Position numbers and translations under genes: made by a program | Source: Tricholoma matsutake | Lineage: Eukaryota > Basidiomycota > Agaricomycetes > Agaricales > Tricholomataceae | Assembly: GCA_026075535.2 (NCBI GenBank) | Contig: AP026543.1 | Span: 2,542,001-2,606,000 of the forward strand | DNA length: 64,000 nt | Reading direction: 5' to 3' | Notes under the pieces: generated by a model | Databases searched by the model: none | What the model saw: only the letters and a program-made list of their open reading frames with translations | What the model was told of the DNA's origin: nothing | Part shown: piece by piece, positions 11,214-22,431 of the stretch | Position numbering within the stretch: position 1 is the stretch's first letter | How the letters are laid out: each line of letters begins with the position of its first letter

Positions 11214-11449
11214 GAGTTTCTGAGGCTGTGATAATTGCAAACCAGCCTCCAAGACAAATATTATGAAACTGTTTCATCGAATTGGAAATGAGGGAATTTC
11301 ACCTCCAGGCAGTGCTGCTGATGGATGTTTCATTCACTCAACAATGAGGAAAATATTGGGTTTATCTGTATTTTGACACGTCACTGCCAACAAGATGTAG
11401 ATTCTTCACAAGTTTGGGCTCCAGTTGCTTGCTGACTGTTGCTGATCCC
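11214..11449 (-). pseudogene. RecQ-like helicase pseudogene, piece 3
   Basis: Continuing the helicase from 13466 on the minus strand, IPFHLGSATVSKQLEPKLV carries a SAT motif (helicase motif III). After a one-base shift, KPNIFLIVE and MKHPSAALPG follow. Stops and the shift show decay. The left edge meets the truncated LTR at about 11213. Confidence 0.6.
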
Positions 11450-11639
11450 TAGGGGTAACCCCCAGGTATATTTTGGGGTATCCCCATACCTGCAAACACT
11501 GCACCTGCAGGGGGTAGGGGTGCAGTTTTATCATGGGTTTGGGCAGTGTTATCGTGGGTTTGTGTAGATTCTCATGGTTACCCATCTAATTCCATAGAAT
11601 TAATCTAAATTTACATAAGTAATCTAGATCTACATAATT

Positions 11640-13250
11640 ATGTATACTAAGGAACCTCTCCACTCACATTTGCAGTAAGGGAGGGGGTGTTAGTGGCCAT
11701 TGTCACATAAAACAAAAGCAGAAACCCTTCTCTTGCATTTGGAGCAAGGGAGGGGTCATCATTGTTGCCATTGCCTAGAACAGAAACAAGAACCCCTCCA
11801 CTTGCATTTGGAGTGAGGGAGGGGTCATCATTGTCATTGTTGCCTAGAATAGAAACAAGAACCCCTCCACTCACATTTGGAGTGAGGGAGGGATCATTGT
11901 TGTTGCTGTCAAGAACTGTTCCTCGCCTGATCGGAACCCACATCCATCTGACCCTTTCCTGCACGTTGAACATGACTTTTGTCTATGCCTCCTGATTTTA
12001 TTCCCAGCCGCCTTGCACTGCCCACACTGCTGTGCATCAGGCTGCCTTGTACAGCATCCATGGCTGCCTTTCCAAGGCTGCCGTCTCTATTGCAAATTCG
12101 ACTATGGATTCCTGTGCGGCTCCCGCTAGATAATTTATCTACGCAGTTGAGACACTGCCGCAGGCTTTGTTCCTGTTCCGCATTATTCCGGACTACAGTA
12201 TTCTTAGTTAGTTTTGTCTTGTATTCCTGAGTTTGTATATCGACATAGACTCGACTTTAATCTGCCAATCCAAACCTCCTTCTACTCCAACCTCAGTTCT
12301 CTAAGAGTCTGAACTCCATTCGACTCAACCTCCAGTCTCCCTCTGAAGTTCTAACCTCATCTGAACTTAACCTAAGTCCCTCCATACTCCTTCCCACATT
12401 TACCCACACTTTCCCATTCCTACCTCCAAACCTCCAACTTGAAATTAGGACACCAGACAAGGTGAAGGGCGCAGCTTCTTACAAGCTGAAGCCAAGTCCT
12501 TTCTGTTTCCCCTCCCACAGAATCCACAATGACCCGACACCCTTCTGTAAACAACACCCGCAGTGTCCGATTGGATTCTGATGAACCCTCTAGGATCAAT
12601 TCTTAACAGTTGCCTAGAATGGAAACAGCAACCCCTCCACTTGTGTTTGGAGTGAGGGAGGGGTCATCATTGTTGTTGTTGCTTAGAATAGAAACAGAAG
12701 CCCCTCCACTTGCATTTGGAGTGAGGGCAGGGTCATCATCATTGTTGTTGCCTAGAACAGAAACCCCAACCTGTCCACATGCATTTAGAGTGAGGGAACA
12801 GGCTGGTGACCATAGTCATTGTTGCCCAGTACACAATCAAAACCCCTCCACTCACATTTAGAGCGAGGGAGGGAAACAGTGTGGCCATAGTCATTGTTGT
12901 AGTTGTTGTTGTAGTCCCTCCACTCACATTTAGAGCAAGGGAGGGGAACAGCATGGCTGTAGTCATTGTTGTAGTTGTTGTAGTCATTGTAGCAGTCATT
13001 GTAGTAGTTGTCTTTGCCCAGAGCAGAATCAGAACCCCCTCCACTCTCATTTAGACCGAGGGAGGGGAATGGTGTGGCTGTAGTCATCATTGTAGTTGTT
13101 GTGTTCATTGTCTTTGCCCAGAGCAGAATCAGAGCCCCCTCCACTCACATTTAGAGTGAGGGAGGGTGGTGGTGGTGGATGTAGTCATGTAGAACAAAAG
13201 CAAAGACCCATCCACTCATGTTTGCAGCGAGGGAGGGGTTGTCATTGTTG
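11640..13250. repeat. Minisatellite inside hAT-type element 1
   Basis: Outside the solo LTR, units of about 50-75 bp repeat a short palindromic block of the kind cccctccactcacattt/gagtgagggagggg. A (TTG/CAA)-rich segment and gcctagaac follow. Units span 11645-11906 and 12614-13250. Open frames here (for example 12785-13144) are low-complexity artefacts. Confidence 0.85.
11907..12608. repeat. Solo LTR, family TGTCAAGAAC, copy 2
   Basis: 702 bp from TGTCAAGAACTG to TTCTTAACA. It is flanked by the perfect 5-bp duplication GTTGC (11902-11906 and 12609-12613). It lies in the minisatellite, so it is younger than the hAT-type element. Confidence 0.92.
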
Positions 13251-13465
13251 TTGTTTGGAGCAAGGAAGTTGAAGTTGATGTTGTTGACATTGATCAACAA
13301 GGTCATTTGATCAGTCACCTGACTAGATGACCAGTACCGTGATACCCATAAAACCATGGGTAATGGTATGGTATTGCCTGGGTATGACATCTAACAACCC
13401 CTACCCATACCCAAGCATACCTGTAACCACATGGTCAGTGTTACCCATACCTGTGTCATGCCTTA

Positions 13466-13919
13466 CTGATCCCAGATGGAATGGGATCATCTGCGGAGAC
13501 CTATAATTGATGGGCCCAATCTTTAAATAGTCAGTTCTGAAGGTGCTGCCCCACTCTTTAATAATATGTGCCTCATCTAGGACAATGTTGATGAGCTTAT
13601 CAATAAAATGCTTCTTCCACCACAGGACCTCAAACCTATCATCATTCAGGAGTAGTTTCTGGGCTCACAATCACAAGCTGGTATCTCTGATTCCCTATAT
13701 CCTATAATATCATCAGTAGCAATGGCAATAATCCTATTCATTTTAGATTAGATACCTCAAAGAGGGTGTTTGAAGCATTAGTGGCTGTCATTGAGACTGC
13801 ACAGAGCTGATTTTTCTCCAGGATGTCAACAGGGGTGATGAGGATTACTATTCCATACTTGATGTACATGAGTGGTATCCAGTAAGAAGGATTTTCCTGA
13901 GCCAGTTGCAGCAATTGTG
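13466..13919 (-). pseudogene. RecQ-like helicase pseudogene, piece 2
   Basis: Superfamily 2 DNA helicase remains on the minus strand. ATGSGKSFLLDT (Walker A) is split from the upstream piece by the copia 2 insertion at 13919/18272. It is followed by IVILITPVDILEKNQ, MTATNASNTLFEV, DDRFEVLWWKKHFIDKL and IVLDEAHIIKEWGSTFR (DEAH box). The succession of motif I, Ia, II and III matches RecQ-family helicases that are repeated in Agaricomycete genomes. Several stops are present near 13690-13740. Family assignment is by motif recognition. Confidence 0.75.
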
Positions 13920-14127
13920 TGTTGAGCAATGAGGACTTGATAGAGTATAATGGACTTATTATTGCAAACTATGTATGATGAATATTTATATAACCTATTG
14001 ATGCATTGATCAGTAATCATAATTGGTAATTAGAATATCCCACTATTAAGAATTTGTGGGCACATCATTACTACTATGGACATGTAAGTGTCGGTGTCGC
14101 CCTAATACACCATTCACTTATTCAACA
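13920..14127 (-). repeat. Copia 2 3' LTR
   Basis: 208 bp. Compared with the other LTR it carries about 41 extra bases (around ttattattgcaaactatg, 13953-13995). The LTRs therefore differ by an indel plus scattered transitions. Confidence 0.9.
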
Positions 14128-14140
14128 CTCCCCCTTGACA
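14128..14140 (-). other. Polypurine tract of copia 2
   Basis: On the minus strand gtcaagggggag directly precedes the 3' LTR start. This is the expected place for plus-strand priming. Confidence 0.75.
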
Positions 14141-14141
14141 C

Positions 14142-14516
14142 CTATGTCATACCTATCCACCTAACAAGATCCTCATGTTTAGGTCTTGGTAGTGCCTTGG
14201 TAAATATGTTGGCTAAGTTGTCATCCATTGCACAGTACTGAATGTTGATCTCATGAGAGATTAATTTTTTGCATACAAAGTGATGCTGGATGTCAATGTG
14301 TTTTGTGTGGCTATGGTTGATGGAGTAGTCAATCGCACCTTGGTTATCTACATTGAGTTTGGTGGGGCCTGGGTATGGGATGCCAAGTTCAGAAGTGAGC
14401 ATCTGTAGCCATATGACTTGGCGCATTGCTAGACTTTCCACCATGTATTCAGCTTCCATTGACGATGCCACCATGGGTTGCTTTTTTGATTGCCAAGAGA
14501 TTGGGCCACCTACCAT
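14142..14516 (-). pseudogene. Copia 2 RNase H
   Basis: Open for 124 codons: ISWQSKKQPMVASSMEAEYM (catalytic Glu region), KLNVDNQGAIDYSIN (Asp) and KHIDIQHHFVCKKL, with the end ANIFTKALPRPKH. This is the best preserved domain of the element. It remains in one frame up to the LTR but is separated from the RT frame by a short disrupted stretch. Confidence 0.85.
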
Positions 14517-14543
14517 TTGGAAGCAATATCTGGAAATGGATTT

Positions 14544-16124
14544 TCAATCATTAGTGTTTGATCCCCAATCAGCATCCAAGTAAGTGACAGGTTCAACTTC
14601 CCCCCTTTTCCAGTAAACAATACCAAGATTGCAAGTGCCATTGGGGTACCAGAATACACATTTGATGGCAGTCCAATGGGTGGTTCTGGTGTTGCTCATG
14701 AACTGGCTGAGTGTTTGCACTGCGAATGAGATGTTGGGTTGCATGCCAATTGCCACACACATGAGTGATCTGATTGCGCTGCAGTATTCAGGGATATCAT
14801 CATTATTGGGCATTTTGATTAGTTTGATATTTGGGTCCAATGGTGTGCTAACAGGGTGCAAGTCTGTCATTCCAAAATTTTCCAGGACCCTTTTGATATA
14901 CTGGGACTGCATGATTTTGAGGGTACTCAATCCCATGATCTGCTTTGCCTCCCCCAGGTTTGTGATCGTGAAGAATTTTGACAGCTCAGCTTTCATTCCT
15001 GCGATCACATCGATGTCTGATCCAAGAATGGTCATGTCATCAATGTGAACCAAAATGATGATCAGATTTTGATCAGTATGCCTGATATAGACACATTGAT
15101 CAGAGAAAAGCCATGTGAAGTTCATCTGCAGGAATGTCTGGTTGAGTTCATTGTTCCAGGCTCGGCCAGCCTGTTTCAGCCCATAGAGAGGGTGTAACAA
15201 CTGCAGAGCTCATCCTGTACCATCATCATATTCAGGGGGTTGCATCATGAAAATCACCTCCTCCAGTTTCCCATTCAGGTATGCGCCTACCACATCAACC
15301 ATGTGGATCATAGGATCTAGTTCAGTTGCAAGTGCTATCAATAGCCAAAGGGTTTCCAGCCACATTACCAGTGCAAAGATTTCCACAAAATCTATTCCTG
15401 GAATCTGTGAAAACCCCTTCACCACAAGTCTGGCTTTGTATTTCATGATTTTTCTGTCATGGTCACATTTGATACAGTAGGCCCATTTGCTTGCAATAGC
15501 TTGGCAGTCTGAGGGTAGGTCAACCAATTTGAATGTACCTCTTTTGGTCAATTGGGTCATTTCAGCATCCATTGCCATCTTCCACTTTGGCCAATCTGAT
15601 CTATTTTTAGTGTCTTTTACTGTAAGTGGATCATCCTCCAATGTTGCCCTGATCATCATGTAGTCCACCATTATGTAGCCAGCTTCCTCCACTACTGGTA
15701 CTTGGTGTTGCCATTCCTTTGGTGCACATGAGTTTGGGTTGTTCAGTGTCCTGTAATTTATGAGTGGTAGTGCAAGGATGCACACTGACCTTTCCTGAGG
15801 TATTGGGATTTGTGATGGTGATGCAAGATTTGATGGCAATTCAGGTACATGATGTATCACTTCCTCTCCTGGTGCTTGCTCACCTGGAGTCTGCTTGTCA
15901 TTATTTCCACTCTCCCCCTCAAGCTGTGTAGGGTGAGTTACCTCCACTTCATCATATTCCTCCTCCATCACAGAGAATACCACATTTTGAGAGGTGAGGG
16001 TTTGATGGGTTTGAGGGTTGTAATACCTGTATCCCTTCATACCATCAGCTATTCCCACAAAAATAAATTGGTGTAATTTCAGATCATGTTTGGATCTTTT
16101 CCTGTCTGCTGCAGAACCCAGCAC
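14544..16124 (-). pseudogene. Copia 2 reverse transcriptase
   Basis: Two open frames abut at about 15205. The upstream one (16124-15210) has the integrase tail and RT start: AMDAEMTQLTKRGTFKLVDL, KARLVVKGFSQIPGIDF and MVDVVGAYLNGKLEEVIFM. The downstream one (15200-14544) has LYGLKQAGRAWN and the active site IILVHIDDMTILG, where the usual YVDD reads HIDD. RVLENFGMTDLHPVSTPLD follows. The break between frames is a stop after EYDDGTG. Confidence 0.88.
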
Positions 16125-16139
16125 TTTTTGCTGAATTCC

Positions 16140-17130
16140 TCCAGGTGTGATATGTCTGGCTTCTTCCCTCAGAAGACTTCATCAGGTACCTTATGATCCT
16201 TGATCAATCATGTGGGGGATCTATTTTTGAGATGTCAATCACTTCTCTCCAAAGAGAGTGCAGGAGTGCATGCTAATGCAACATTGCACATGTGTGTTCT
16301 ACCAGTGTTTGGTTTAGCAGTTCAGTGATTCCATACTGGGAAAGTGAGTGGGGTGTGGTGACATCCAATTGGATCCCATTGTCCAGTAAGAATTCCTTGC
16401 TAAGGAATTCCCCTCCTCCATTGATGCAAAGTTTCTTGAGTTTGCGCCCAGTCTGTGTTTCAACAAAACTTTGTACTGTTTGAATTTTGTCAGCGCTTCA
16501 GATTCGTTCCAAGAAATAGGTCATTGTGCATTGTGCCTTGCCATCAGTGAATGTGATGAAATACCAGTCTCCCCCTGGAGCCTGAGTGCATGCTGGTCCC
16601 CACAGATTGCTAACTGTCAGATCTCTGATCTCTTTGATCTCCAATTTGCTTTCTTTGGGAAATGGCCAAACTTGTTGCTTGGTGGTGATGCATGCCGCAA
16701 AGCCAGTTCCACAGTTCTGTCCACCTCCATTCCCAAAACCATTTCCTTTTCCTTGAGCATCTTCACTGAACCCATGTTCAGGTGCCCAAAGATCCTGTGC
16801 CATTTGTCCCACATTCTCCTGTGTTTGGTAGTGTATGCTTGGTTGTGTTTGGCAATACATTTGACATTCATATCAAATAGCCAGTTCATTACTCAGCCTT
16901 CCATGATGATTGCTCCGTTGGGTGATTGGAATCTGACCCCTGGTGCTGTGAATAGAACAGCTGCCCCAGCCTCAAGCAAGCATGAAATTGAAATGAGATT
17001 GAAGGTGCAGGGGGCATGTGCTATGTCCTTGAGGGTGATTCTAGAGACCTTTCCTCCCATAGTGCATTCTAGCTGTATTGAGCCTCATCCAAGCACAGGT
17101 GCCTTTCCGAATCCAGAAACCTGCTGTCCT
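16140..17130 (-). pseudogene. Copia 2 integrase
   Basis: Minus strand pieces: WHRIFGHLNMGSVKMLKEKE (gag-pre-integrase), LWGPACTQAPGGDWYFITFT (first core Asp lost or changed), and KKLCINGGGEFLSKEF with Gly-Gly-Glu (about 16385-16440). HSLSQYGITELLNQTLVE is another recognisable block. Numerous stops interrupt it. Confidence 0.75.
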
Positions 17131-17159
17131 GGTGTAGGGGTGTAGTCAATAAAAATTTC

Positions 17160-17456
17160 TCAGTCTCGAGCAATATGAGATGTGCATGCTGAGTCAGCCA
17201 ACCAAGAATCTGGCGAGACAGTCAGTGCTACATCCTCCCTATCATCCCCATAGAAAGTGAATTCCTCATCAGCTGCCGCATTTGCTTCCATTGTCCCCTT
17301 CTGCTTCCCTCCCAATCTCCACTTTCCTGATCTGGACTTCTTCTTGCATTGCTGGCCTATGTGCCCCTTTTCCCTGCATTCTAAGCATGTGATGTTTGGG
17401 TTGTACTTCTTTTTCCCAAATTTCCCTGCTAACGCCGTGTCGTTGGAGTTATGCAT
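17160..17456 (-). pseudogene. Copia 2 zinc knuckle and protease
   Basis: 98-codon frame with CLECREKGHIGQQC (CCHC knuckle) and, 50 codons on, the protease site DSWLADSACTSHIARD. Copia proteases normally show D-S-G; here D-S-A is read. Confidence 0.85.
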
Positions 17457-17479
17457 GTTAATCCATCAATCATGGTCGA

Positions 17480-18016
17480 GAATGTGTGCAATCAATTTTG
17501 ATGCCTCTGTTAGGGCCATAGTGTCAATAGACACAATGTAATTGTTCCAAGTTTCAGGGAGTGAGCTCAGCAGAATGATTGAAAATTCCTCTCCATCAAT
17601 TCTTTGCCCAAACTATGCAGCTCCTCCTGATAGCCATGTAATGTTTGGATGTGGTCCTCAATAGGTTTTGCTTCCTTGCATTGAGCCCAGAATAATTTCC
17701 TCCATGCCAACACAATCCCCAACACCCCTTGCATCTCCAATAATGACTTTAAGGAGTCCCATGCTTCCTTTGACGATGTCGAGCTTGCAACATATACTAA
17801 CATTTTATTGGCTACCCATAATCAGATCGTGGATAGTGCCATCTGATCTTTCTTTGCCCATGCCACTTTTGCTGTGTCATCTGATGGCCGAATAGTTGAT
17901 CCATCAACGTATTCCCATAGATCTTGTCCTGTCCAGATGTCCATCATTTTGATCTTCCATACAGCATAATCTTTGGCTCCTGTCAAAGGTTCAATCCAGT
18001 AAACATTTGTGTGCAT
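17480..18016 (-). pseudogene. Copia 2 gag
   Basis: The N-terminal part reads NVYWIEPLTGAKDYAVWKIK and DIWTGQDLWEYVDG. The middle frame (17803-17567) has SSKEAWDSLKSLLEMQG and YQEELHSLGKELMERNFQS. Two frames are needed, so it is broken near 17810. Confidence 0.8.
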
Positions 18017-18104
18017 TTGATGTGTTGGTCATTATGCAAAGTGGTGTGGTGTGTTAGGATAGTTTTTGTACACGATAATTCAGTTAAGCTCAGGGCCCAT
18101 AACC

Positions 18105-18271
18105 TGTTGAGCAATGAGGACTTGATAGAGTATAATGGCTATTGATGCATTGATCGGTAATCATAATTGGTAATTAGAATATCCCACTATTAATAATCTG
18201 TGGGCACATCATTACTACTATGGACATGTAAGTGTTGGTGTCACCTTAATATGCCATTTGCTTATTCAACA
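18105..18271 (-). repeat. Copia 2 5' LTR
   Basis: 167 bp, TGTTGAGC to TTCAACA. It is directly followed (18272-18276) by the TTGTG duplication and preceded by the PBS. Confidence 0.9.
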
Positions 18272-18400
18272 TTGTGATCACGTCTCTGCCATCTAGGACC
18301 ACACAGACGACCTCAATCTGCCATATACATGGATGTCCTCTCTCTGAACCTCCTCATTGTTATCAGACTGAATGCTATTGACCCAGCAGATTTTTTTCAC
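18272..18400 (-). pseudogene. RecQ-like helicase pseudogene, piece 1
   Basis: Minus strand QIEVVCVVLDGRDVIT leads directly into IAATGSGKS at 13915 once copia 2 is removed. It is the region just before motif I. It ends at the foldback element near 18365. Confidence 0.6.
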
Positions 18401-19697
18401 AACACATGACTTTTGGAAAATGCTGTTGCTGGAACTTATGCAGATTTTTGGTGAGTGTTTGCTTGAGCATTGTAGCCTTCCTACATAATACAGTTTTCAC
18501 ATTGATACTGAGACTGTAGGAGACAGTCAGACTCCAAAGCATGGTAAAATGTTTTCTCACAGACCACAACTTCAATGCACTATCATATTACTGTGCGACT
18601 GGCAAAACTTGTAAATTTGGTCATGTTTGTACTTTGATTTATTTTGAATGGGAGATCTTCTGCAAGCCATTCCTCAACAACCATGCCACATTTTGGCATG
18701 ATTCTGTAGTCTATCTTATGTTACTAACTGAGCTCTAGAGCTCCACACAATAGTTTTATTTTTTAGTTGATCTGTGAAAATTAGATTGACCCTTGCCAAT
18801 TATGTGTGTGTGGAACTAATGGTCAGAAAAACAAGCTGAGAGTGGTACAGTGTCAAGGGTAATCTAGGTGAGGATGTCCCCTGCAAATAATTGAGGTTTC
18901 TTGAGATATTGTTTGCACACACAAATAATTGGCAGGGGTCAACCTACTTAATTTTCACAGATCAACTAAAAAATAAAAATATTGTGTGAAGCTCTAGAGC
19001 TCAGTTAGTAACATAAGATAGACTACAGAATCATGCCAAAATGTGGGATGGTTGTTGAGGAATGGCTTGCAGAAGATCTCCCATTCAAAATAAATCAAAG
19101 TACAAACATGACCAAATTTACAAGTTTTGCCAGTCACGCAGTAATATGATAGTGCGTTGAAGTTGTGGTCTGTGAGAAAACCTTTTACCATGCTTCCTAG
19201 ATTACCCTTGACACTGTACCACTCTCAGCTTGTTTTTCTGACCATTAGTTCCACACACACATAATTGGCAAGGGTCAACCTAATTTTCACAGATCAACTA
19301 AAAAATAAAACTATTGTGTGGAGCTCTAGAGCTCAGTTAGTAACATAAGATAGACTACAGAATCATGCCAAAATGTGGCATGGTTGTTGAGGAATGGCTT
19401 GCAGAAGATCTCCCATTCAAAATAAATCAAAGTACAAACATGACCAAATTTACAAGTTTTGCCAGTCGCACAGTAATATGATAGTGCATTGAAGTTGTGG
19501 TCTGTGAGAAAACATTTTACCATGCTTTGGAGTCTGACTGTCTCCTACAGTCTCAGTATCAATGTGAAAACTGTATTATGTAAAAAGGCTACAATGCTCA
19601 AGCAAACGCTCGCTGAAAATCTGCATAAGTTCCAGCGACAGCATTTTCCAAAAGTCACATGTTGCGAAGAATCTGCTGAATCAATAGTGTTCAGTTT
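18365..19697. repeat. Large foldback with nested extra inverted copy
   Basis: Arm A (about 18365-18870) is inverted at 19190-19697 (about 500 bp, few differences). Between the arms a third, partial inverted copy lies at about 18920-19190. The three near-identical 65-codon open frames (18541, 18994 and 19326) are consequences of this repetition and lack coding signs. The ends read approximately actgaatgctattga and its complement. Confidence 0.85.
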
Positions 19698-19883
19698 GTT
19701 ATCAGGCATTGTGTGTTCCCTTGGTTTTGACTGGATGGGCATTTTAAAAGCAAGTATAAGTGTATCTTCAGGAATATTAAGGCTCTTGGAATGACATCAG
19801 GCAACACTTCTGAGTATAGAAATCCAACCTAGATAATACACAAATAAGCTATAAATAGTACAGTAAGTAATCTGATCAAAGTG

Positions 19884-20270
19884 GGCAATTACATCCTTTT
19901 CATACATCAAAGTACTGTAGTGACAGGTTATAGCGTGGTACATGTAAGACTGTAATTACAGGTCTGCATGATATATAGCAAATCCACATGATGTTCAGAT
20001 TATTGTGCATGGTTCCCGCCAGCCCCTTGCTGGTTGGGCACATTCCCGCTTGCCATATTGTTGTGCCCCCCCACTACAATAAATCCTTTTATATCCAGGG
20101 TTCTTCTGTTGATCAATCCATCGCCTGTTCCTGAAATATGATCGGGGAGTGCCAAGCGGTGCCCTTTGTTGCCCCCATATGCCATACGGCCCATACATTA
20201 TGTATCTAAATATATCATGGGTTCTTTCTGACTCAGATGTGTATTCCCTGTCCATTATCTGTTCCAAAAA
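19884..20270. repeat. End (type A) of a DNA transposon family, copy 1
   Basis: GGGCAATTACATCC, then gtggtacatgtaagactg and ctgtaattacag, followed by an interior segment to about 20180. It is the inverted counterpart of 41640-41921. Together with the type B end at 25855-25963 it appears to delimit a nested composite. Confidence 0.6.
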
Positions 20271-20280
20271 TAGACATTAT

Positions 20281-20721
20281 GTGATCATGGTATCACTGAA
20301 TGATTGAGTGTTCTGTTCTTTGTTGACAGTTCTTCCATGTTCTGTCTTCTGTTGATTGGGTGGTTCTTATGTTTGCCATAGAATATGTTTCTCTAATTTT
20401 CTTTTCTTTTCTTTTTTTATTTATTTATTTTTCCTTTCCCTTTTTCGTGTTGAGCTTTTGTGTCATTTTTGGGTGGATCACAGCCCTCGACTTGGCAAAT
20501 CAATATGTAGGGATCAAAAAATATATTTTGGTGACATGTGTTCAAGCATGCAGGACCTTTCAACTACAGTCTATGGCAGCAGAAGCATGATCATTGCCAC
20601 GACTTTGATGCTTTCACCCTAAATTGTGCATAGATAGTATTACCCACATCAAAAACAGTTGATGGAAACTTTCAGCTTGATCCCGACATGTCTGCAATTT
20701 GCTCAAACTTGCTATATAGTT
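20281..20721. other. Unassigned interior sequence
   Basis: T-rich tract (20395-20450); no coding or RNA motif seen. It presumably lies inside the family whose ends are at 19884 and 25963. Confidence 0.4.
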
Positions 20722-20729
20722 TATACCAT

Positions 20730-21509
20730 TAGTGTTTTAAGGTCCAGTTAAGTCCGGGTTTTTATGTCTAAATGGGGCAACCAGAACCGAAACCCATCCA
20801 GGACCGATCCATATATTGATGGACCGCAACCAGACTGCATAGGACCAGTCCATATTGGTCCATGGACCAAAAAAAACCAGTCCAAACTGGTTTTTTGTTG
20901 TAAAATTTGTTGTGCCAATACAACCTATCTGTTTCTCAATAATTATTATGCAGACAGATTAATTGTTATGTAGGCACTTGGACATTGTAATTCCCCGGCA
21001 ATTGGTCCAAATTTTAAGAGATTTTATTAAGATCTGACTGAGATATGACCAAGAACAAAAGTACATTGTATTACATGTTGTAGTTTGTAGTTTGTAGTTT
21101 GTAGTTTGTCATGTGTATTTACAACTTGTCAGGGGTGTTAAATGAATCAAATGCACATGGTACAAACATTTATGTATGTTATTCCTTTGCCCTGGATAAT
21201 GTCCAATTGTGCCCAATATTTTTGTAGCACAAGGTATAAGCAGTACAATCACAACTACTCAAATCACGACAAAATACTCACATCAAAATGTATTTGGTCA
21301 TATCTCTCTCAGTTCTTAACCATTTTCAATGATCCAGGGAGCGAAATTGATGGGATTATCGGTTCAATGATATTCTTCAAAGTGAAAGACTGGCAACTGG
21401 ACTGCAAAAGACTGGTCCTATAAATACCCCCCTGGTGAACCGGACTTCAGTTCACTTCGGTTCGGTTTTGGTCTTTTTTCGGTTCATAGGACCGGACCTT
21501 TAAACACTA
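20730..21509. mobile_element. hAT MITE, family TAGTGTTTAAAGG, copy 1
   Basis: 780 bp, from TAGTGTTTTAAGGTCC to GGACCTTTAAACACTA. The perfect 8-bp duplication TATACCAT lies at 20722-20729 and 21510-21517. The TIR fits the hAT pattern. Subterminal regions are rich in ggtcc/ggacc words. An internal (tttgtag) tandem lies near 21083-21110. Copy 2 lies inverted at 61385-62164. Confidence 0.92.
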
Positions 21510-21517
21510 TATACCAT

Positions 21518-22431
21518 TACTTGTTCTCAGACTAATTTACATCTTTCATGAACATTATGGCACTATGTATGTCTAGGCAATGGCCACTGAGTTGCACTTA
21601 TTCTGACTCTATTTAGATGTAGTTTGAATGTCCAGATAATACAAGAGGCCCGTGTCTATCTGTTACCTCAAAAGATAGCCCTCTTGTTGGGTAGGGGTTA
21701 TCATGAGTATCTTGGATCTTGGTGAGTTCTCATTCATTTCATATAATCTTATGCTTTTTATGGCTCTATTTAGGTGTTGTTTGAAGGTCCCATTGAGACA
21801 AGAGGCGCACGTTGATCCAACGGGATAATATATGTATGTGAGAGACTCAGGCTGTCACCTGCAGCTGCTACTGTGACTTACCCTACCCATAGCAAAGAGT
21901 AGGTCACCCACAAGGGTATTGGAATGGGTAGAAGCCAGGGTGCCCATATGTTTGCCCATGCTGATGCCTACTTATGTTCACCTGCTCCAAAATCTGTATG
22001 ACTTCAAGTGCAATGTTGGTGCAAGCATCAATATAAAGTTCATCCTGAGGAGACCACAACCAGGCAAATGATGTTAAGTGTAATCACAGTAAGGGACCAT
22101 TAAACAAGAAGATAAAATTTTGCAATCTTGCGAGGAAGCGAAGAAACATATATGTAGTAAGTATGTGTAGTAACTTTAGCACAACTTTGACCATTTCAAT
22201 GCCATCGTCTGACTTTTACTCATCTCCCAACCCCCTGACAAAATTCAACAACAAATATAATCTAATATGGTAAAATATCATATACCAACACTTTTTAGAC
22301 CCTCGGATAACTGTGATGGAGTACAGTTGTTGTTGATTCCATTGCTGAGGCATGGGAACTCGTGGCAGTATGTCGCATTCATGATGATCTTTCAATACTT
22401 ACCTCCAAGGTGAACATATCACAATTTGTAT
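21518..22431. other. Unassigned region with an internal duplication
   Basis: A segment around tagatgtagtttgaatgtcc (21616) is echoed by taggtgttgtttgaaggtcc (21771), both followed by ...caagaggc. No coding motif is recognised. Confidence 0.35.

Larger units (their letters stand above)
11450..13465. mobile_element. hAT-type non-autonomous element with internal minisatellite (copy 1)
   Basis: The ends are TAGGGGTAACCCCCAGGTAT and (complement) TAAGGCATGACACAGGTATG. The perfect 8-bp target duplication CTGATCCC flanks it at 11442-11449 and 13466-13473. TIRs starting TARGG and an 8-bp duplication fit the hAT superfamily. The interior is a minisatellite and contains a later solo LTR (11907-12608). 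No transposase is present. A second copy lies at 51808-52794. Confidence 0.85.
13920..18271 (-). mobile_element. Complete-length Ty1/copia element 2, coding capacity decayed
   Basis: The LTRs TGTTGAGCAATGAGG...TTATTCAACA lie at 13920-14127 and 18105-18271. They are flanked by the perfect 5-bp duplication TTGTG (13915-13919 and 18272-18276). The half-tRNA iMet PBS (18093-18104) touches the 5' LTR on the minus strand, and a purine tract adjoins the 3' LTR. Gag, protease, integrase, RT and RNase H follow in copia order, broken by many stops. Confidence 0.93.

Noticed and set aside
12739..13144. Thr/Asn-rich open frames
   Set aside because: They are direct translations of the minisatellite units.
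11640..13250. CRISPR-like array
   Set aside because: Units vary in length and are directly adjacent, with no unique spacers, and the context is a eukaryotic transposon.
18541..19523. Conserved 65-residue proteins (three near-identical open frames)
   Set aside because: They lie in inverted arms of one foldback. Similarity is due to repetition, and there is no start context or domain to support coding.
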